This document shows, one piece after another, positions 24,680-33,036 of a DNA stretch of 64,000 nucleotides (positions are counted from its first letter, which is position 1; every line of letters starts with the position of its first letter). The stretch lies in NCBI RefSeq assembly GCF_014650435.1, contig NZ_BMUY01000002.1, forward strand, positions 310,001-374,000, written 5' to 3'. The position numbers and the translations under genes are program-made. Source of the stretch: Streptomyces tendae. GTDB lineage: Bacteria; Actinomycetota; Actinomycetes; Streptomycetales; Streptomycetaceae. The notes below the pieces were generated by a model. It did not search any database, was not told the origin of the DNA, and saw only the letters and a list, made by a program, of their open reading frames with translations.

Positions 24680-24937
24680 CGTGCCTTCGCCTTCCTCGCG
24701 CCGCGGCGGCGCGGCCCGGTCGGCCCGCCCTGGGCGCGTCGCGCCCGTCCCGTCCTCATCAGCATGCCGCCCATCCTCGCCCGAGCCACCCGCCAGGCCG
24801 AATCCGCCGGGACGAACCCGGTCGCACCGGGGCGGTGCCGGGTTACTCCGACCGGCTGTGGACGGGCGGCACGCCCCGCACCGATGGGCGAGGGTGGGCG
24901 GAGGGCGAACCGCACGGCGGGAGGCGAGGCACGCGTG

Positions 24938-26419
24938 ATGGCGGAGGAACGGCAGCGCTCGCCGAACGAGCCGGCCCCGGCCGGCGCGGACCCCGGCGAG
25001 GGGCCCGGCGTGGACCCCGGGGAGGGGCCCGCAGCGGCCTCCGGGGAGGGCTCCGGGGAAGGTCCCGCAGCGGCCCCCGGCCAAGGCGGCGCCGACGAGC
25101 CGTACGCCTCGCTCCTCGACCTGCCGCTCAGCTCCGACCTGAACCGGATCGGCGAGCAGCTGCACGCCCTGGCCCGCGCCCAGCGGACCCTGCAGGAGCT
25201 GCTCCAGGCGGTCGTGAACATCACCGGCGAGCTGGAGCTGCCCGCGGTGCTGCGCCGCATCGTGCGCACCGCGATGGACCTGGTGGGCGCCCGCTACGGG
25301 GCCATGGGCGTCCTCGACCAGGAGGGCAGGCTCCTGGAGGAGTTCATTCCGCTGGGGCTCACCACGAAGGAGCTGGCCGACCTGGAGGGCGTGGAGCTGC
25401 CGCGGGGCAGGGGCCTGCTGGGGCACCTGATCCACCACCCCGAGCCGCTGCGGGTCAAGGACATCTCGCGCCACCCGGAATCGGCGGGCTTCCCGCCCGG
25501 ACACCCGCCCATGCGCAGCCTGCTCGGGGTGGCGATCAGTGTGCGCGGCCGGATCTACGGCAACCTCTACCTCTCCGAACGCAAGGACGGGCAGCCCTTC
25601 GACCGGCACGACGAGGGCGTGATCCGCGCGCTGGCCGGCACGGCGGGCGTGGCGATCGAGAACGCCCGCCTCTACCAGCAGGTGCAGAACAGCAGCGAGC
25701 AGTTCCAGCGGCTGCTGCTGCCGCGCCTGCCCGACCTGCGTCCCTTCACCGCGGGCGCGGCCTACCGTCCGGCGAGCGCGCCCGCCGCCGTGGGCGGCGA
25801 CTGGTACGACGCCATGCTGCTGCCCGGCGGGGCCTGCGCGGCGGTGATCGGCGACGTCGTGGGGCACGACCTGCGGGCCGCGGCCGACATGTCCCAGATC
25901 CGCAACATGCTGCGCGCCCTGTACTACGACCCGGGCGCCGCACCCAGCACCTCCCTCTCCCGGCTCGACCGGATCATGAACGCGGCCCTGGACGAGGCCC
26001 CGGTCGCCACCGCGCTCCTCGCGCGGCTGGAGCCCGCCGACGGCACGTGGCAGCTGCGGTGGTCCAGCGCGGGGCACCCGCCGCCGCTGGTGCTGCTGCC
26101 CGACGGGCGGGTCCGCTACCTGGACGTGGAGCCCGGACTCCCCCTCGGGGTGGCGCCCGACCTGCCGCGGCCCGACCACTGCCGGCCCCTGCCGGTGGAC
26201 AGCACCGTCGTCCTGTTCACCGACGGCCTCGTGGAGGTCCCCGGCCAGCCGCTGGACCGGGGCCTGGACGCCCTGGCCGTCACCGCCTCGCGGCTGGTGG
26301 GGCTGGCGCCCGAGGACCTGTGCCGTGCCCTGGTCGCCCACCGGCCCGGCAACGGCCACGACGACAAGGCCGTCATCGCCCTGCGCACCCCGCCCCTGAC
26401 GAGCTACGGCTCCTCGTGA
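24938..26419 (+). CDS. GAF-domain PP2C/SpoIIE-type serine phosphatase
   Basis: 493 residues from ATG 24938 (GGAGGCGAGG upstream). Residues 1-55 are a disordered Gly/Pro/Glu repeat (DPGEGPG-type units). A GAF sensor domain spans about 97-245 (AMDLVGARYGAMGVLDQEGR, IRALAGTAGVAIENARLYQQ), followed by the PPM phosphatase domain to about 485, with metal-binding motifs A-V-G-G-D-W-Y-D, VIGDVVGHD, TVVLFTDGLVEVP and G-H-D-D-K-A-V. Such proteins dephosphorylate anti-anti-sigma factors in partner-switching cascades. The RsbW-like kinase gene converges on it 36 bases away, a natural partner; no anti-anti-sigma gene is nearby. Confidence 0.9.
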   Translation: MAEERQRSPNEPAPAGADPGEGPGVDPGEGPAAASGEGSGEGPAAAPGQGGADEPYASLLDLPLSSDLNRIGEQLHALARAQRTLQELLQAVVNITGELELPAVLRRIVRTAMDLVGARYGAMGVLDQEGRLLEEFIPLGLTTKELADLEGVELPRGRGLLGHLIHHPEPLRVKDISRHPESAGFPPGHPPMRSLLGVAISVRGRIYGNLYLSERKDGQPFDRHDEGVIRALAGTAGVAIENARLYQQVQNSSEQFQRLLLPRLPDLRPFTAGAAYRPASAPAAVGGDWYDAMLLPGGACAAVIGDVVGHDLRAAADMSQIRNMLRALYYDPGAAPSTSLSRLDRIMNAALDEAPVATALLARLEPADGTWQLRWSSAGHPPPLVLLPDGRVRYLDVEPGLPLGVAPDLPRPDHCRPLPVDSTVVLFTDGLVEVPGQPLDRGLDALAVTASRLVGLAPEDLCRALVAHRPGNGHDDKAVIALRTPPLTSYGSS

Positions 26420-26455
26420 GGGCGGGCCGGTCCGCGTCTCGCAGCGGTCCTCGCC

Positions 26456-26881
26456 TCACAGCGGGAGCGTGATCCAGATGCTCTTGCCCCGGCCGTCGCA
26501 GTCGCCCCGGACCACCGCGGTGCCGCCCAGGGTGCCGGTGAGCTCCATGACGGTCGCCAGTCCCCCGGTCCGGCCGGTGGTCTCCGCGCCGTGCAGCCGC
26601 GGCTGGTGCGGGTGCCGGTCGTGCACGGCGAAGGCCAGGCAGTCGTCTCCGATCGCGTAGGTGACGGTCACCTGCTCGCTCGGCGGCGACGCGTGGCGGA
26701 CGCTGTTGGTGACCAGTTCACTGAGGATCAGCAGGGCGGGTGCGACGGTGGGGTGCCCCGGGTTCACGCCCCACTCGGCGAGGGCCTGCTCGGCCGTTTC
26801 CCGGGCCACCCGGACCGCCGGGGGCGCCGCGGGCAGGGTGAGCACGTGCCGGTGGGGCAGGGGCTGGAGCAGGGTGCTCAT
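26456..26881 (-). CDS. ATP-binding protein, RsbW-like anti-sigma/serine kinase fold
   Basis: 141 residues from ATG at 26879-26881. HATPase_c_2 signatures: ALLILSELVTNSVRHASPPS (N-box), CLAFAVHDRHPHQPRLHG (D-x-x-x-x region modified), T-G-R-T-G-G-L-A-T-V-M-E-L and GRGKSIWITLPL. These small GHKL ATPases are widespread in Streptomyces and regulate sigma factors or other partners by phosphorylation or binding. It is convergent with the SpoIIE-type phosphatase. The upstream TTGC-N8-GCAA element is shared with the 24013 operon. Confidence 0.85.
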   Translation of the reverse strand: MSTLLQPLPHRHVLTLPAAPPAVRVARETAEQALAEWGVNPGHPTVAPALLILSELVTNSVRHASPPSEQVTVTYAIGDDCLAFAVHDRHPHQPRLHGAETTGRTGGLATVMELTGTLGGTAVVRGDCDGRGKSIWITLPL

Positions 26882-26942
26882 CGCGTCTCCACAGGGAAAC
26901 CGGTCCACGGCCTCCTGCGGACCCGGGGCCCCAGCATCCAAC

Positions 26943-26969
26943 GACTTGCCAACTTTCGCAATTCAGCAG
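26943..26969. promoter_or_regulatory. Second TTGC-N8-GCAA element, upstream of the RsbW-like gene
   Basis: The 27-base string begins GACTTGCCAACTTTCGCAAT and is 23/27 identical to 23930-23956. Its core TTGC-CAACTTTC-GCAA is an interrupted palindrome, so orientation relative to the gene need not matter. It lies about 62 bases before the start of the 26456 gene. Confidence 0.55.
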
Positions 26970-26989
26970 GCGTGCGGGCCCCCGGGCGC

Positions 26990-28339
26990 TCAGGCCGCCT
27001 CGAGCCGTGGTTCCGGGAGCGCCTGCGGCACCGCGGGCACCGGTTCCCAGCTCTTCGTGGTCCGTATGTAGCCGTGGATCACCGAGGCCATCGCCAGCAG
27101 CAGGAGCGGGCCGAAGACCCAAGGGTGCCGGGCCATCTCCAGCGACAGGTAGCGCGTGGACGCCAGGATCGCGGCGAACACCACCGCCCCGTGGGCGACC
27201 AGCAGGCTTCCCGACCGGTCCCAGCCCCGGTCCAGGGCGCGCAGCCCCGCCTCGACCGTGACCGCGAACACCACGCCGGCGACGAGGTCGATGGCGTAGT
27301 GGTAGCCGAACCCCAGCGTCGCGGTGAGCGTGGCGACCAGCCAGAACGTTCCTGCCCAGCGCAGGACGCGCGGGCCGTTCCGGGAGTGGATGAAGATCAC
27401 GGTGGCCCATGCCGTGTGCAGGCTGGGCATGCAGTTGCGGGGGGTGATCCCGTCGTAGGTGAACGGGTGGGGTGCGGCGATCGGCGGTGGCGTGTGCGGC
27501 CACAGGTTGGCGATCGCCCACTCCTCGCCGCCGGTGCCGAAGGCGCCGGTGCCGTAGGCGAAGACCGGTCCGACGACCGGGAAGATCATGTAGATGCCCG
27601 GCCCGAGCAGACCTATCAGCAGGAAGGTGCGGACCAGGTGGTGGCGCGGGAAGCGGCGCTCGGTGCCCACCTTGCGCAGCTGGTACAGGGCGACGACGGC
27701 CGCGGCCACCGCGAGTTGGGCGTAGACCCAGTCCAGCAGGTGCTCACCGACCGGGCCGGTGGCCTCGACGGCCCGGCCCACCAGCCAGGACGGGTTGCCC
27801 AGCGCGTGGTCCGCGGTCGCCACGTACCGGTCGAGGACGTCGGGGCGGGTCTTGGAGGTGATCAGCAGCCAGGCGTCGCCCGTCTTGCGCCCGGCCACCA
27901 GCAGCAGGCCGAGCCCGACGCCCTTCAGCAGCAGGATCCGTTCGGCGCCGGTGCGCCGCGTCACGGCGACGACCCCGCAGCCCAGGACCACCCACAGCGC
28001 CCCGTTGCCGAAGGAGTGGCTGCCGGACGCGGTGGCGTCCGCCGCCCACCGCACCAGTACGACGGCGAGGTCGATGCCGACCGCGACGGCCGCCGCCACG
28101 AACCGCTGCCGCCAGGTCAGGACCACCATCGTCAGCGCCAGGCCGGCGTAGAGCAGGGGCCCCGAGGCGGGGGCGAACACCAACTCCTTGGCCTGGTTGG
28201 TCATCGGCCCCGGCAGGCCGTAGCGGCGCGCGGCGATCTCCAGCGCGACGAGGAACGCGAGGGTCGCCGCACCCGCAACGGCCCAGAGTCTCGCCCGCGT
28301 CCCGCCCCTGGGTATTCGCGGTGTTTCCCGTGAAGACAT
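26990..28339 (-). CDS. PAP2-superfamily membrane protein (inositol-phosphoceramide-synthase-like)
   Basis: 449 residues with about ten helices. The catalytic PAP2/AUR1-type motifs lie in the C-terminal half: NCMPSLHTAWATVIF (motif with the catalytic His) and GFGYHYAIDLVAGVVF (His and Asp of the last motif), preceded by a Y-D-G-I-T-P-R loop. This subfamily transfers or hydrolyses lipid phosphate head groups at the outer membrane face, for example in inositol phospholipid metabolism. The N-terminal half is an unassigned multi-helix region. It follows no operon partner; it is 18 bases from the VOC gene stop and may be transcribed after it. Confidence 0.85.
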   Translation of the reverse strand: MSSRETPRIPRGGTRARLWAVAGAATLAFLVALEIAARRYGLPGPMTNQAKELVFAPASGPLLYAGLALTMVVLTWRQRFVAAAVAVGIDLAVVLVRWAADATASGSHSFGNGALWVVLGCGVVAVTRRTGAERILLLKGVGLGLLLVAGRKTGDAWLLITSKTRPDVLDRYVATADHALGNPSWLVGRAVEATGPVGEHLLDWVYAQLAVAAAVVALYQLRKVGTERRFPRHHLVRTFLLIGLLGPGIYMIFPVVGPVFAYGTGAFGTGGEEWAIANLWPHTPPPIAAPHPFTYDGITPRNCMPSLHTAWATVIFIHSRNGPRVLRWAGTFWLVATLTATLGFGYHYAIDLVAGVVFAVTVEAGLRALDRGWDRSGSLLVAHGAVVFAAILASTRYLSLEMARHPWVFGPLLLLAMASVIHGYIRTTKSWEPVPAVPQALPEPRLEAA

Positions 28340-28357
28340 GCACAGGAAACTAGCCCA

Positions 28358-28978
28358 TCAGTTTCGGAGCTCCGGCTGCCAGGCGAAGCCGTCGGGATCG
28401 GCGAACGGGCGGGTGCCGCCGGAGACGACGAGACGGTGCGAACCGGTGCCGTCGGCGGACACCCCGGCGACCTTGGCGAGGGCCCGGCGCTTGTAGAGGG
28501 AGAGCTTGACGGTGTCCGGGCCGGTGGCGAACTCGACGTACTTCCCGCCGAAGCTCTTGCCCACGGTGAGGCCCTGCTCGACGTAGAACCGCTTGGTGGC
28601 CTTCACGTCCTCGACGCCCAGGAGGAGCACGATCTCGTCGACGTCGCGGGTGACCGGAGCGGTGTCCTTCTTCGCCGACGTGGCGATCTGCCATACCGTG
28701 CCGTCCGGTGCCTGGACGACCCCGCCGTAGCCCCACAGCGACTTCGCGGCGGGCTTGAGGACGGTGGCGCCGTGCTCGACGGCCGCGGTGAACAGCGCGT
28801 CGACGTTGCCGGGCTGGGCCACCACGAGCGACAGGGTGAAGCCGCGGAAACCGCTCGTCGGGGCGTCGGAGGCGCGGACCCGCACCCGCGACCCGTCGAG
28901 CCCGAAGGCGTCGGAGTAGAAGCGGGCGGCGGCCTCGGTGTCGGCCACCTCGAGGGTGACGGAGTCGATGGAGTTCAT
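28358..28978 (-). CDS. Two-domain VOC-family protein
   Basis: 206 residues from ATG at 28976-28978. Two VOC modules in tandem: the first starts SVTLEVADTEAAARFYSDAF, the second starts EIVLLLGVEDVKATKRFYVE and ends in F-A-D-P-D-G-F-A-W-Q. Duplicated modules usually make a metal or ligand site within one chain. The longer frame upstream was rejected because the fold begins at this ATG. Same direction as the PAP2 gene, 18 bases before it. The substrate is unknown; this is the third VOC protein in the window. Confidence 0.85.
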   Translation of the reverse strand: MNSIDSVTLEVADTEAAARFYSDAFGLDGSRVRVRASDAPTSGFRGFTLSLVVAQPGNVDALFTAAVEHGATVLKPAAKSLWGYGGVVQAPDGTVWQIATSAKKDTAPVTRDVDEIVLLLGVEDVKATKRFYVEQGLTVGKSFGGKYVEFATGPDTVKLSLYKRRALAKVAGVSADGTGSHRLVVSGGTRPFADPDGFAWQPELRN

Positions 28979-29109
28979 GTCGTAGACGGTAGGAGCGGGC
29001 GGGCCCGCGGTGCTTCTCGAAAACTGACCGGCTGCCCCCGCTCTGCCGAAACGTCTCCGCGCCAGGCAGACTCTGCGGCACAGGCACGACCACGGAGGAT
29101 GACCCACGC

Positions 29110-29694
29110 ATGATCACGCTCACCAAGGAAGGCGGCCCCGCGGACCTCGACGGGGTGACCCACCTGTCCATCGGCGTCTCCTGGGACCCCACCGCCGGCA
29201 GCAGCGGCGGAGTGCTCGGCAAGCTGCGGCGCAAGACCGGCACCGACCTCGACCTGATCGCCGTCGCGATGCAGGGCGGGGACCCGGTACGGCTCGCCGG
29301 GCTCGACTCGCTCGACCCGATGGGCAACGGCTCGCTGCTGCACAGCGGCGACAACCAGACCGGCCACGGGGACGGTGACGACGAGACGGTGACCGTCGAG
29401 TTCGCGCGGCTCCCCAGCGTCATCACGTCGATCGTGTTCGTGGCCGCCGCGTACAAGAAGGGCAGCTCCTTCCAGAAGGCGCGCAACATCAGCTTCAAGG
29501 TCTACGACGCGACCGGGGGCAGCTCGGAGCAGGTCGCCGACATCTGGCCCAGTCTGCTCAGCCAGGACAACGGCTGCGCGGTGGCCAAGGCGGTGCGGGT
29601 CGGCGGCACCTGGAAGCTGGAGGTCGTCAACGAGACGGGCAAGATCAAGCAGGGCGACGAGCACGCGCTGATGCGCTTCGCCGTCAGCAAGTAG
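29110..29694 (+). CDS. TerD-family protein (tellurium-resistance type, Ca2+-binding)
   Basis: 194 residues from ATG 29110 with GGAGG about 14 bases upstream. Family signatures: ITLTKEGGPADL start, IGVSWDPTAG, D-L-D-L-I-A-V-A, SGDNQTGHGDGDDETVTVEF (acidic Ca2+-binding loop), and the late GTWKLEVVNETGKIKQGDEH. TerD proteins bind calcium in a beta-sandwich and occur in many copies in Streptomyces, with roles in stress, envelope and differentiation. The gene stands alone here, without terC or other ter genes. Confidence 0.92.
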   Translation: MITLTKEGGPADLDGVTHLSIGVSWDPTAGSSGGVLGKLRRKTGTDLDLIAVAMQGGDPVRLAGLDSLDPMGNGSLLHSGDNQTGHGDGDDETVTVEFARLPSVITSIVFVAAAYKKGSSFQKARNISFKVYDATGGSSEQVADIWPSLLSQDNGCAVAKAVRVGGTWKLEVVNETGKIKQGDEHALMRFAVSK

Positions 29695-29706
29695 GACGGC
29701 CGGTTC

Positions 29707-30438
29707 TCACGCGCCGCCCGTCCACGCGTCCGGCCGCGGGGCCAGTACCGCCTCGACCACCTCGGCGGACGAGGCCATGACGTCGGCCGCGAAACGGCGC
29801 CGTCCGACGCCGAGGCGGCGCAGCCCCGCGCCGTGGTCGGCGACGACGACCAGGGTGGCCGCGAGGAGGAGCAGCCGCCACAGGGCCAGCACGGGGCGGC
29901 GCGTGACGGCGGGCAGCCCGGCCAGCGAGTCGTGCAGCCGCGCGCAGTGGAAGGGGACGTGGCGCCGCTCGTCGGCCAGGATCCGGCCCGCCACCTCCGT
30001 GGTCAGCGCGTCGTCCGTGCCGTCCCGCAGGGCGCGGTAGTAGCGCAGCGCCACGACCTCGGCGACCATCAGCACCAGCAGCTCGGTGCGCAGGCCCAGC
30101 AGCCGCCGCAGCCGCACGAAGGCGGTGTCGCTCCAGTGGCCGCTCAGCGTCGGTCTGCCGCCCGCGGCCAGCAGCCGGGCGAGGAGCCGGGCGTGGTTCT
30201 GCTCCTCGGCGACGAAGAGCCGCACCGCCCGCGCGTAGTCGGCGTCGCCGGCCGCCTCGGCCTTGGCGACGAGGTTCGCCCCGTCGCCGTCCTCGCCGAC
30301 CTGGAAACGCTGGATGCCCGCCCACACCGCGCGGTGCAGCACGGCGCCCCGTTCCCACTCCGGGTCGCCCTGCGCACGTCTGCGCTCGCGCTCGTCCTCG
30401 AACCGCCGTGTCCACTTGGCGAACCCGTCCGCAGCCAC
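29707..30438 (-). CDS. Ferritin-like (diiron-fold) helical protein
   Basis: 243 residues. Two E/D-x-x-H pairs suggest a four-helix diiron site: FVAEEQNHARLLARLL in the middle and ILADERRHVPFHCARL about 70 residues later, separated by the hydrophobic helix LVLMVAEVVALRYYRAL. The C-terminus has a hydrophobic stretch (ALWRLLLLAATLVVVAD) that may anchor it to the membrane, as in diiron hydroxylases and ferritin-like membrane proteins. The reaction is unknown. Convergent with TerD, 12 bases apart. Confidence 0.75.
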   Translation of the reverse strand: MAADGFAKWTRRFEDERERRRAQGDPEWERGAVLHRAVWAGIQRFQVGEDGDGANLVAKAEAAGDADYARAVRLFVAEEQNHARLLARLLAAGGRPTLSGHWSDTAFVRLRRLLGLRTELLVLMVAEVVALRYYRALRDGTDDALTTEVAGRILADERRHVPFHCARLHDSLAGLPAVTRRPVLALWRLLLLAATLVVVADHGAGLRRLGVGRRRFAADVMASSAEVVEAVLAPRPDAWTGGA

Positions 30439-30544
30439 TGTGCCGCCCCTCCCCGGGACACGGCCGCCGTGCCCTGGAAGGGGACGACGCAGCGGGGCAC
30501 CGAACCGTTCCCCCGGCCATTCAGCCGTTCAGCCGCTCGGCCCG

Positions 30545-31198
30545 TCAGCCGCTCAGGCCGAGTTCGCCCGCGCGCACCCCCGCCTGGAACCGCGACCCCG
30601 CGTCGAGGGCGTCGAGCAGTTCGGCGACCCGGCGCCGGTAGGTGCGCAGCGACATGCCCAGTTCCCGCGCCGCGGCCTCGTCGGTGGCACCCGAACCCAG
30701 TGCGCGCAGCACCGTCCGGCTCCCGGCGTCGAGCTGCGGCTGCTCGCCCCGCAGGAAGGACACGAGGTCGGTGGCCGCCTCCCAGGCGGCCTCGAACAGG
30801 GCGTGCACACCGCCGACCAGGGTGGGCGCGGCGGTCACGGTGTACGCGCGGCCCCCGGGCGCGTCCGCTCCGGCGAGGATCGCCCACCGCCGGTCGATGA
30901 TGATCGTCTCGTGCGGGAGGCCACTGGCGGCGATCCGCACCCGGGCGCCCCGGGCGGCCAGCTCGTTCAGGTGGGCCCGGCCGCCCTCGTCGGCCAGCGC
31001 GGCCGGACTGAGCAGCTTGCGCACCCGCGTGGCACCGCTGTCCCGCACCCGGCTCCGGGCGACCTGCCGGGCGGCGGGCCGGGGCCAGGTGTCGAGGTCG
31101 CGGGCGGCACAGACGAACTCCTCCCGGACGGAGGAGAAGAGGTGCCCGGCCCGGGCCAGCAGCTCCACGTCACCGTGCACCGTCATGCTCTCTGCCAT
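30545..31198 (-). CDS. Helix-turn-helix regulator with TrmB/PLD-like sensor region
   Basis: 217 residues from ATG at 31196-31198. The N-terminal two thirds has a PLD-like beta-sheet segment (LNELAARGARVRIAASGLPH, ETIIIDRRWAILAG) as in TrmB-type regulators with a degenerate phospholipase D fold. The C-terminus is a LuxR/TrmB-like HTH: GSGATDEAAARELGMSLRTY, RRRVAELLDALDAGSRF. The protein therefore probably senses a ligand and binds DNA. Its divergent neighbour is the aldo/keto reductase gene, 218 bases away, a possible target. Confidence 0.8.
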   Translation of the reverse strand: MAESMTVHGDVELLARAGHLFSSVREEFVCAARDLDTWPRPAARQVARSRVRDSGATRVRKLLSPAALADEGGRAHLNELAARGARVRIAASGLPHETIIIDRRWAILAGADAPGGRAYTVTAAPTLVGGVHALFEAAWEAATDLVSFLRGEQPQLDAGSRTVLRALGSGATDEAAARELGMSLRTYRRRVAELLDALDAGSRFQAGVRAGELGLSG

Positions 31199-31416
31199 AC
31201 GGCCATTGTGACGCGCCCGCCCCGGTGGTGACCGGACCAACGGCGATCACTACGACCCGGGGGGACGGCCCGGCGCCGGGGTGTCGACGCCCCCGGGCAG
31301 CCCCCGCGCCCGGGTGGCCCGGTCGGCGGTGGTGGCATCGGTCGTGGTGGGCGGGGGGTTGGCAGCAAGCTGCCACGGTCTCGTGCGGTGGGGGCGGCGC
31401 CTCGCAGGGTGGCGGC

Positions 31417-32274
31417 ATGAGCAACGACTTCCGCCTCGGCGGCGACCTCGTGATCGGACGGCTCGGCTTCGGCGCCATGCGCCTGCCCACCAACAGCTTC
31501 CACGGCCCGGCCCGCGACCCGGAGACCGGCCGCGCCGTACTGCGCCGCGCCGTGGAACTCGGCGTGAACCACATCGACACCGCCGCCTTCTACACCAACG
31601 ACGACGGCTCCGTCCGCGCCAACGACCTGATCCGCGAAGCCCTGCACCCCTACCCGGACGACCTGGTGATCGCCACCAAGGTCGGGCCGCTGCGCACCCC
31701 GGACGGAGGTCTGCAGGCGACCACCGATCCCGGCGCGCTGCGGGCCCTGGTCGAGGAGAACCTGAAGGGCCTGGGCGTCGACCGCCTCGACCTGGTCTAC
31801 CTGCGCATCGGCGGCATGGAACCGCCGCCGCACGGCGAGTCCGTCGCCGCCCGCTTCGAGGCGCTGGCCGCACTGCGCGAGGAGGGTCTGATCCGGCACC
31901 TGGGCCTCAGCCACGTGGACGCCGGGCACCTCGCCGAGGCGCGGGCGATCGCACCCGTGGCAGCCGTCCAGAACCACTTCCACACCGACAAGCGCGACGA
32001 CACGGAGGTGTTGGCCCGCTGCGAGGAGGCCGGCATCGCCTACGTCCCGTTCTTTCCGCTGGGCGGCGGCCTGAGCGACATCCGCGGGGACCGTATCGCC
32101 GCGGTCGCGGACCGGCACGGCGCCACCGTCCAGCAGATCGCCCTGGCCTGGCTGCTCGCGTCCTCGCCCGTCACCCTGGCCATCCCCGGCACCGGTTCCC
32201 TGTCCCACCTGGAGGAGAACACCGCAGCCGGGTCGATCGCCCTCACCGCCGAGGACCTCGCCGACCTCGGCTGA
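31417..32274 (+). CDS. Aldo/keto reductase-family protein with atypical catalytic His position
   Basis: 285 residues from ATG 31417, a (beta/alpha)8 barrel with motifs RLGFGAMRLP, NHIDTAAFYTND (catalytic Asp and Tyr), DDLVIATKVGP (catalytic Lys), and the cofactor-binding QIALAWLLASSPVTLAIPGT. In most AKRs the strand after the Lys ends in a catalytic His (L-x-H-x-P-like); here that position reads LDLVYLRIGG, with Arg in place of His by eye alignment. The D-Y-K triad remains, so NAD(P)H-dependent reduction is possible but altered. Followed after a long palindrome (32363-32399) by the csp promoter. Confidence 0.88.
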   Translation: MSNDFRLGGDLVIGRLGFGAMRLPTNSFHGPARDPETGRAVLRRAVELGVNHIDTAAFYTNDDGSVRANDLIREALHPYPDDLVIATKVGPLRTPDGGLQATTDPGALRALVEENLKGLGVDRLDLVYLRIGGMEPPPHGESVAARFEALAALREEGLIRHLGLSHVDAGHLAEARAIAPVAAVQNHFHTDKRDDTEVLARCEEAGIAYVPFFPLGGGLSDIRGDRIAAVADRHGATVQQIALAWLLASSPVTLAIPGTGSLSHLEENTAAGSIALTAEDLADLG

Positions 32275-32362
32275 CCGCCGCCCGCGCGGACGTGTCCTTT
32301 GTCTCGGTCGGGGGGTGTCCGCGGCGTCCCGGGGGCGCTGTCCGCCGTGACGGCGGGAGAAG

Positions 32363-32399
32363 TCGGCCGCCGGTCCGGGAATATTCCCCGGGCGGCCGA
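32363..32399. promoter_or_regulatory. Large nested palindrome between the aldo/keto reductase and csp genes
   Basis: Outer arms TCGGCCGCC (32363-32371) and GGCGGCCGA (32391-32399) enclose the perfect inner palindrome GGGAATATTCCC (32377-32388). It may end the upstream transcript or serve as an operator 40 bases before the csp promoter. GC-rich, with no T-tract. Confidence 0.45.
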
Positions 32400-32439
32400 T
32401 CGGGCCGAGATTATCGCCGGCACCCGGCCGATCACGGCG

Positions 32440-32448
32440 TGCTACTGT
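32440..32448 (+). promoter_or_regulatory. Extended -10 promoter of the first csp gene
   Basis: TGC-TACTGT fits an extended -10 (TGnTAnnnT) and lies just upstream of the conserved leader element. The other csp gene has TGC-TAACCT in the same place, and in both the preceding base gives the shared string GTGCTA. No good -35 is seen, as expected for extended -10 promoters. Transcription should start near 32455. Confidence 0.5.
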
Positions 32449-32456
32449 CGAGGGAA

Positions 32457-32762
<306 letters not shown>

Positions 32763-32780
32763 CGCTCACGCATACTCCGC

Positions 32781-32816
32781 AGCTGGGGCCCGCACCTTGG
32801 GGTGCGGGCCCCAGCT
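32781..32816 (+). terminator. 16-bp perfect hairpin after the first csp gene
   Basis: AGCTGGGGCCCGCACC (32781-32796) pairs perfectly with 32801-32816 around the tetraloop TTGG, 19 bases after the stop codon. No U-tract follows, the usual situation for high-GC terminators. Confidence 0.85.
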
Positions 32817-33003
32817 CGCCGCGTTTCCGGGCGCACCGCGCCCCGCGCGGGGGCACGGATTTCTCCACACTCCCTCCCCCGCGTTCGCTTTACCCGCGTT
32901 CCCGCATTCACCAATTCTCCCGGTCCGCTCGGCCCAGCACGCCGAAATCGACCGGCCGGCTCGTTCTTGCGATTCCCTGCGCCGCTCCTCCGCTGCGGGT
33001 CTC

Positions 33004-33026
33004 CCTTGATACGTGCCGTATCAAGG
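33004..33026 (+). promoter_or_regulatory. Perfect 10-bp inverted repeat abutting the helicase ribosome site
   Basis: CCTTGATACG (33004-33013), spacer TGC, CGTATCAAGG (33017-33026). The 3' arm supplies the first GG of the Shine-Dalgarno string AAGGAAGG, 10 bases before the helicase ATG. It is moderately AT-containing and of the size of a repressor operator, and could also form a leader hairpin that competes with ribosome binding. Confidence 0.6.
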
Positions 33027-33036
33027 AAGGTTCCCC

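Noticed and set aside
29110..29694. A tellurite-resistance operon
   Set aside because: Only one TerD-family gene is present. No terA, terB, terC, terZ or associated genes lie nearby.
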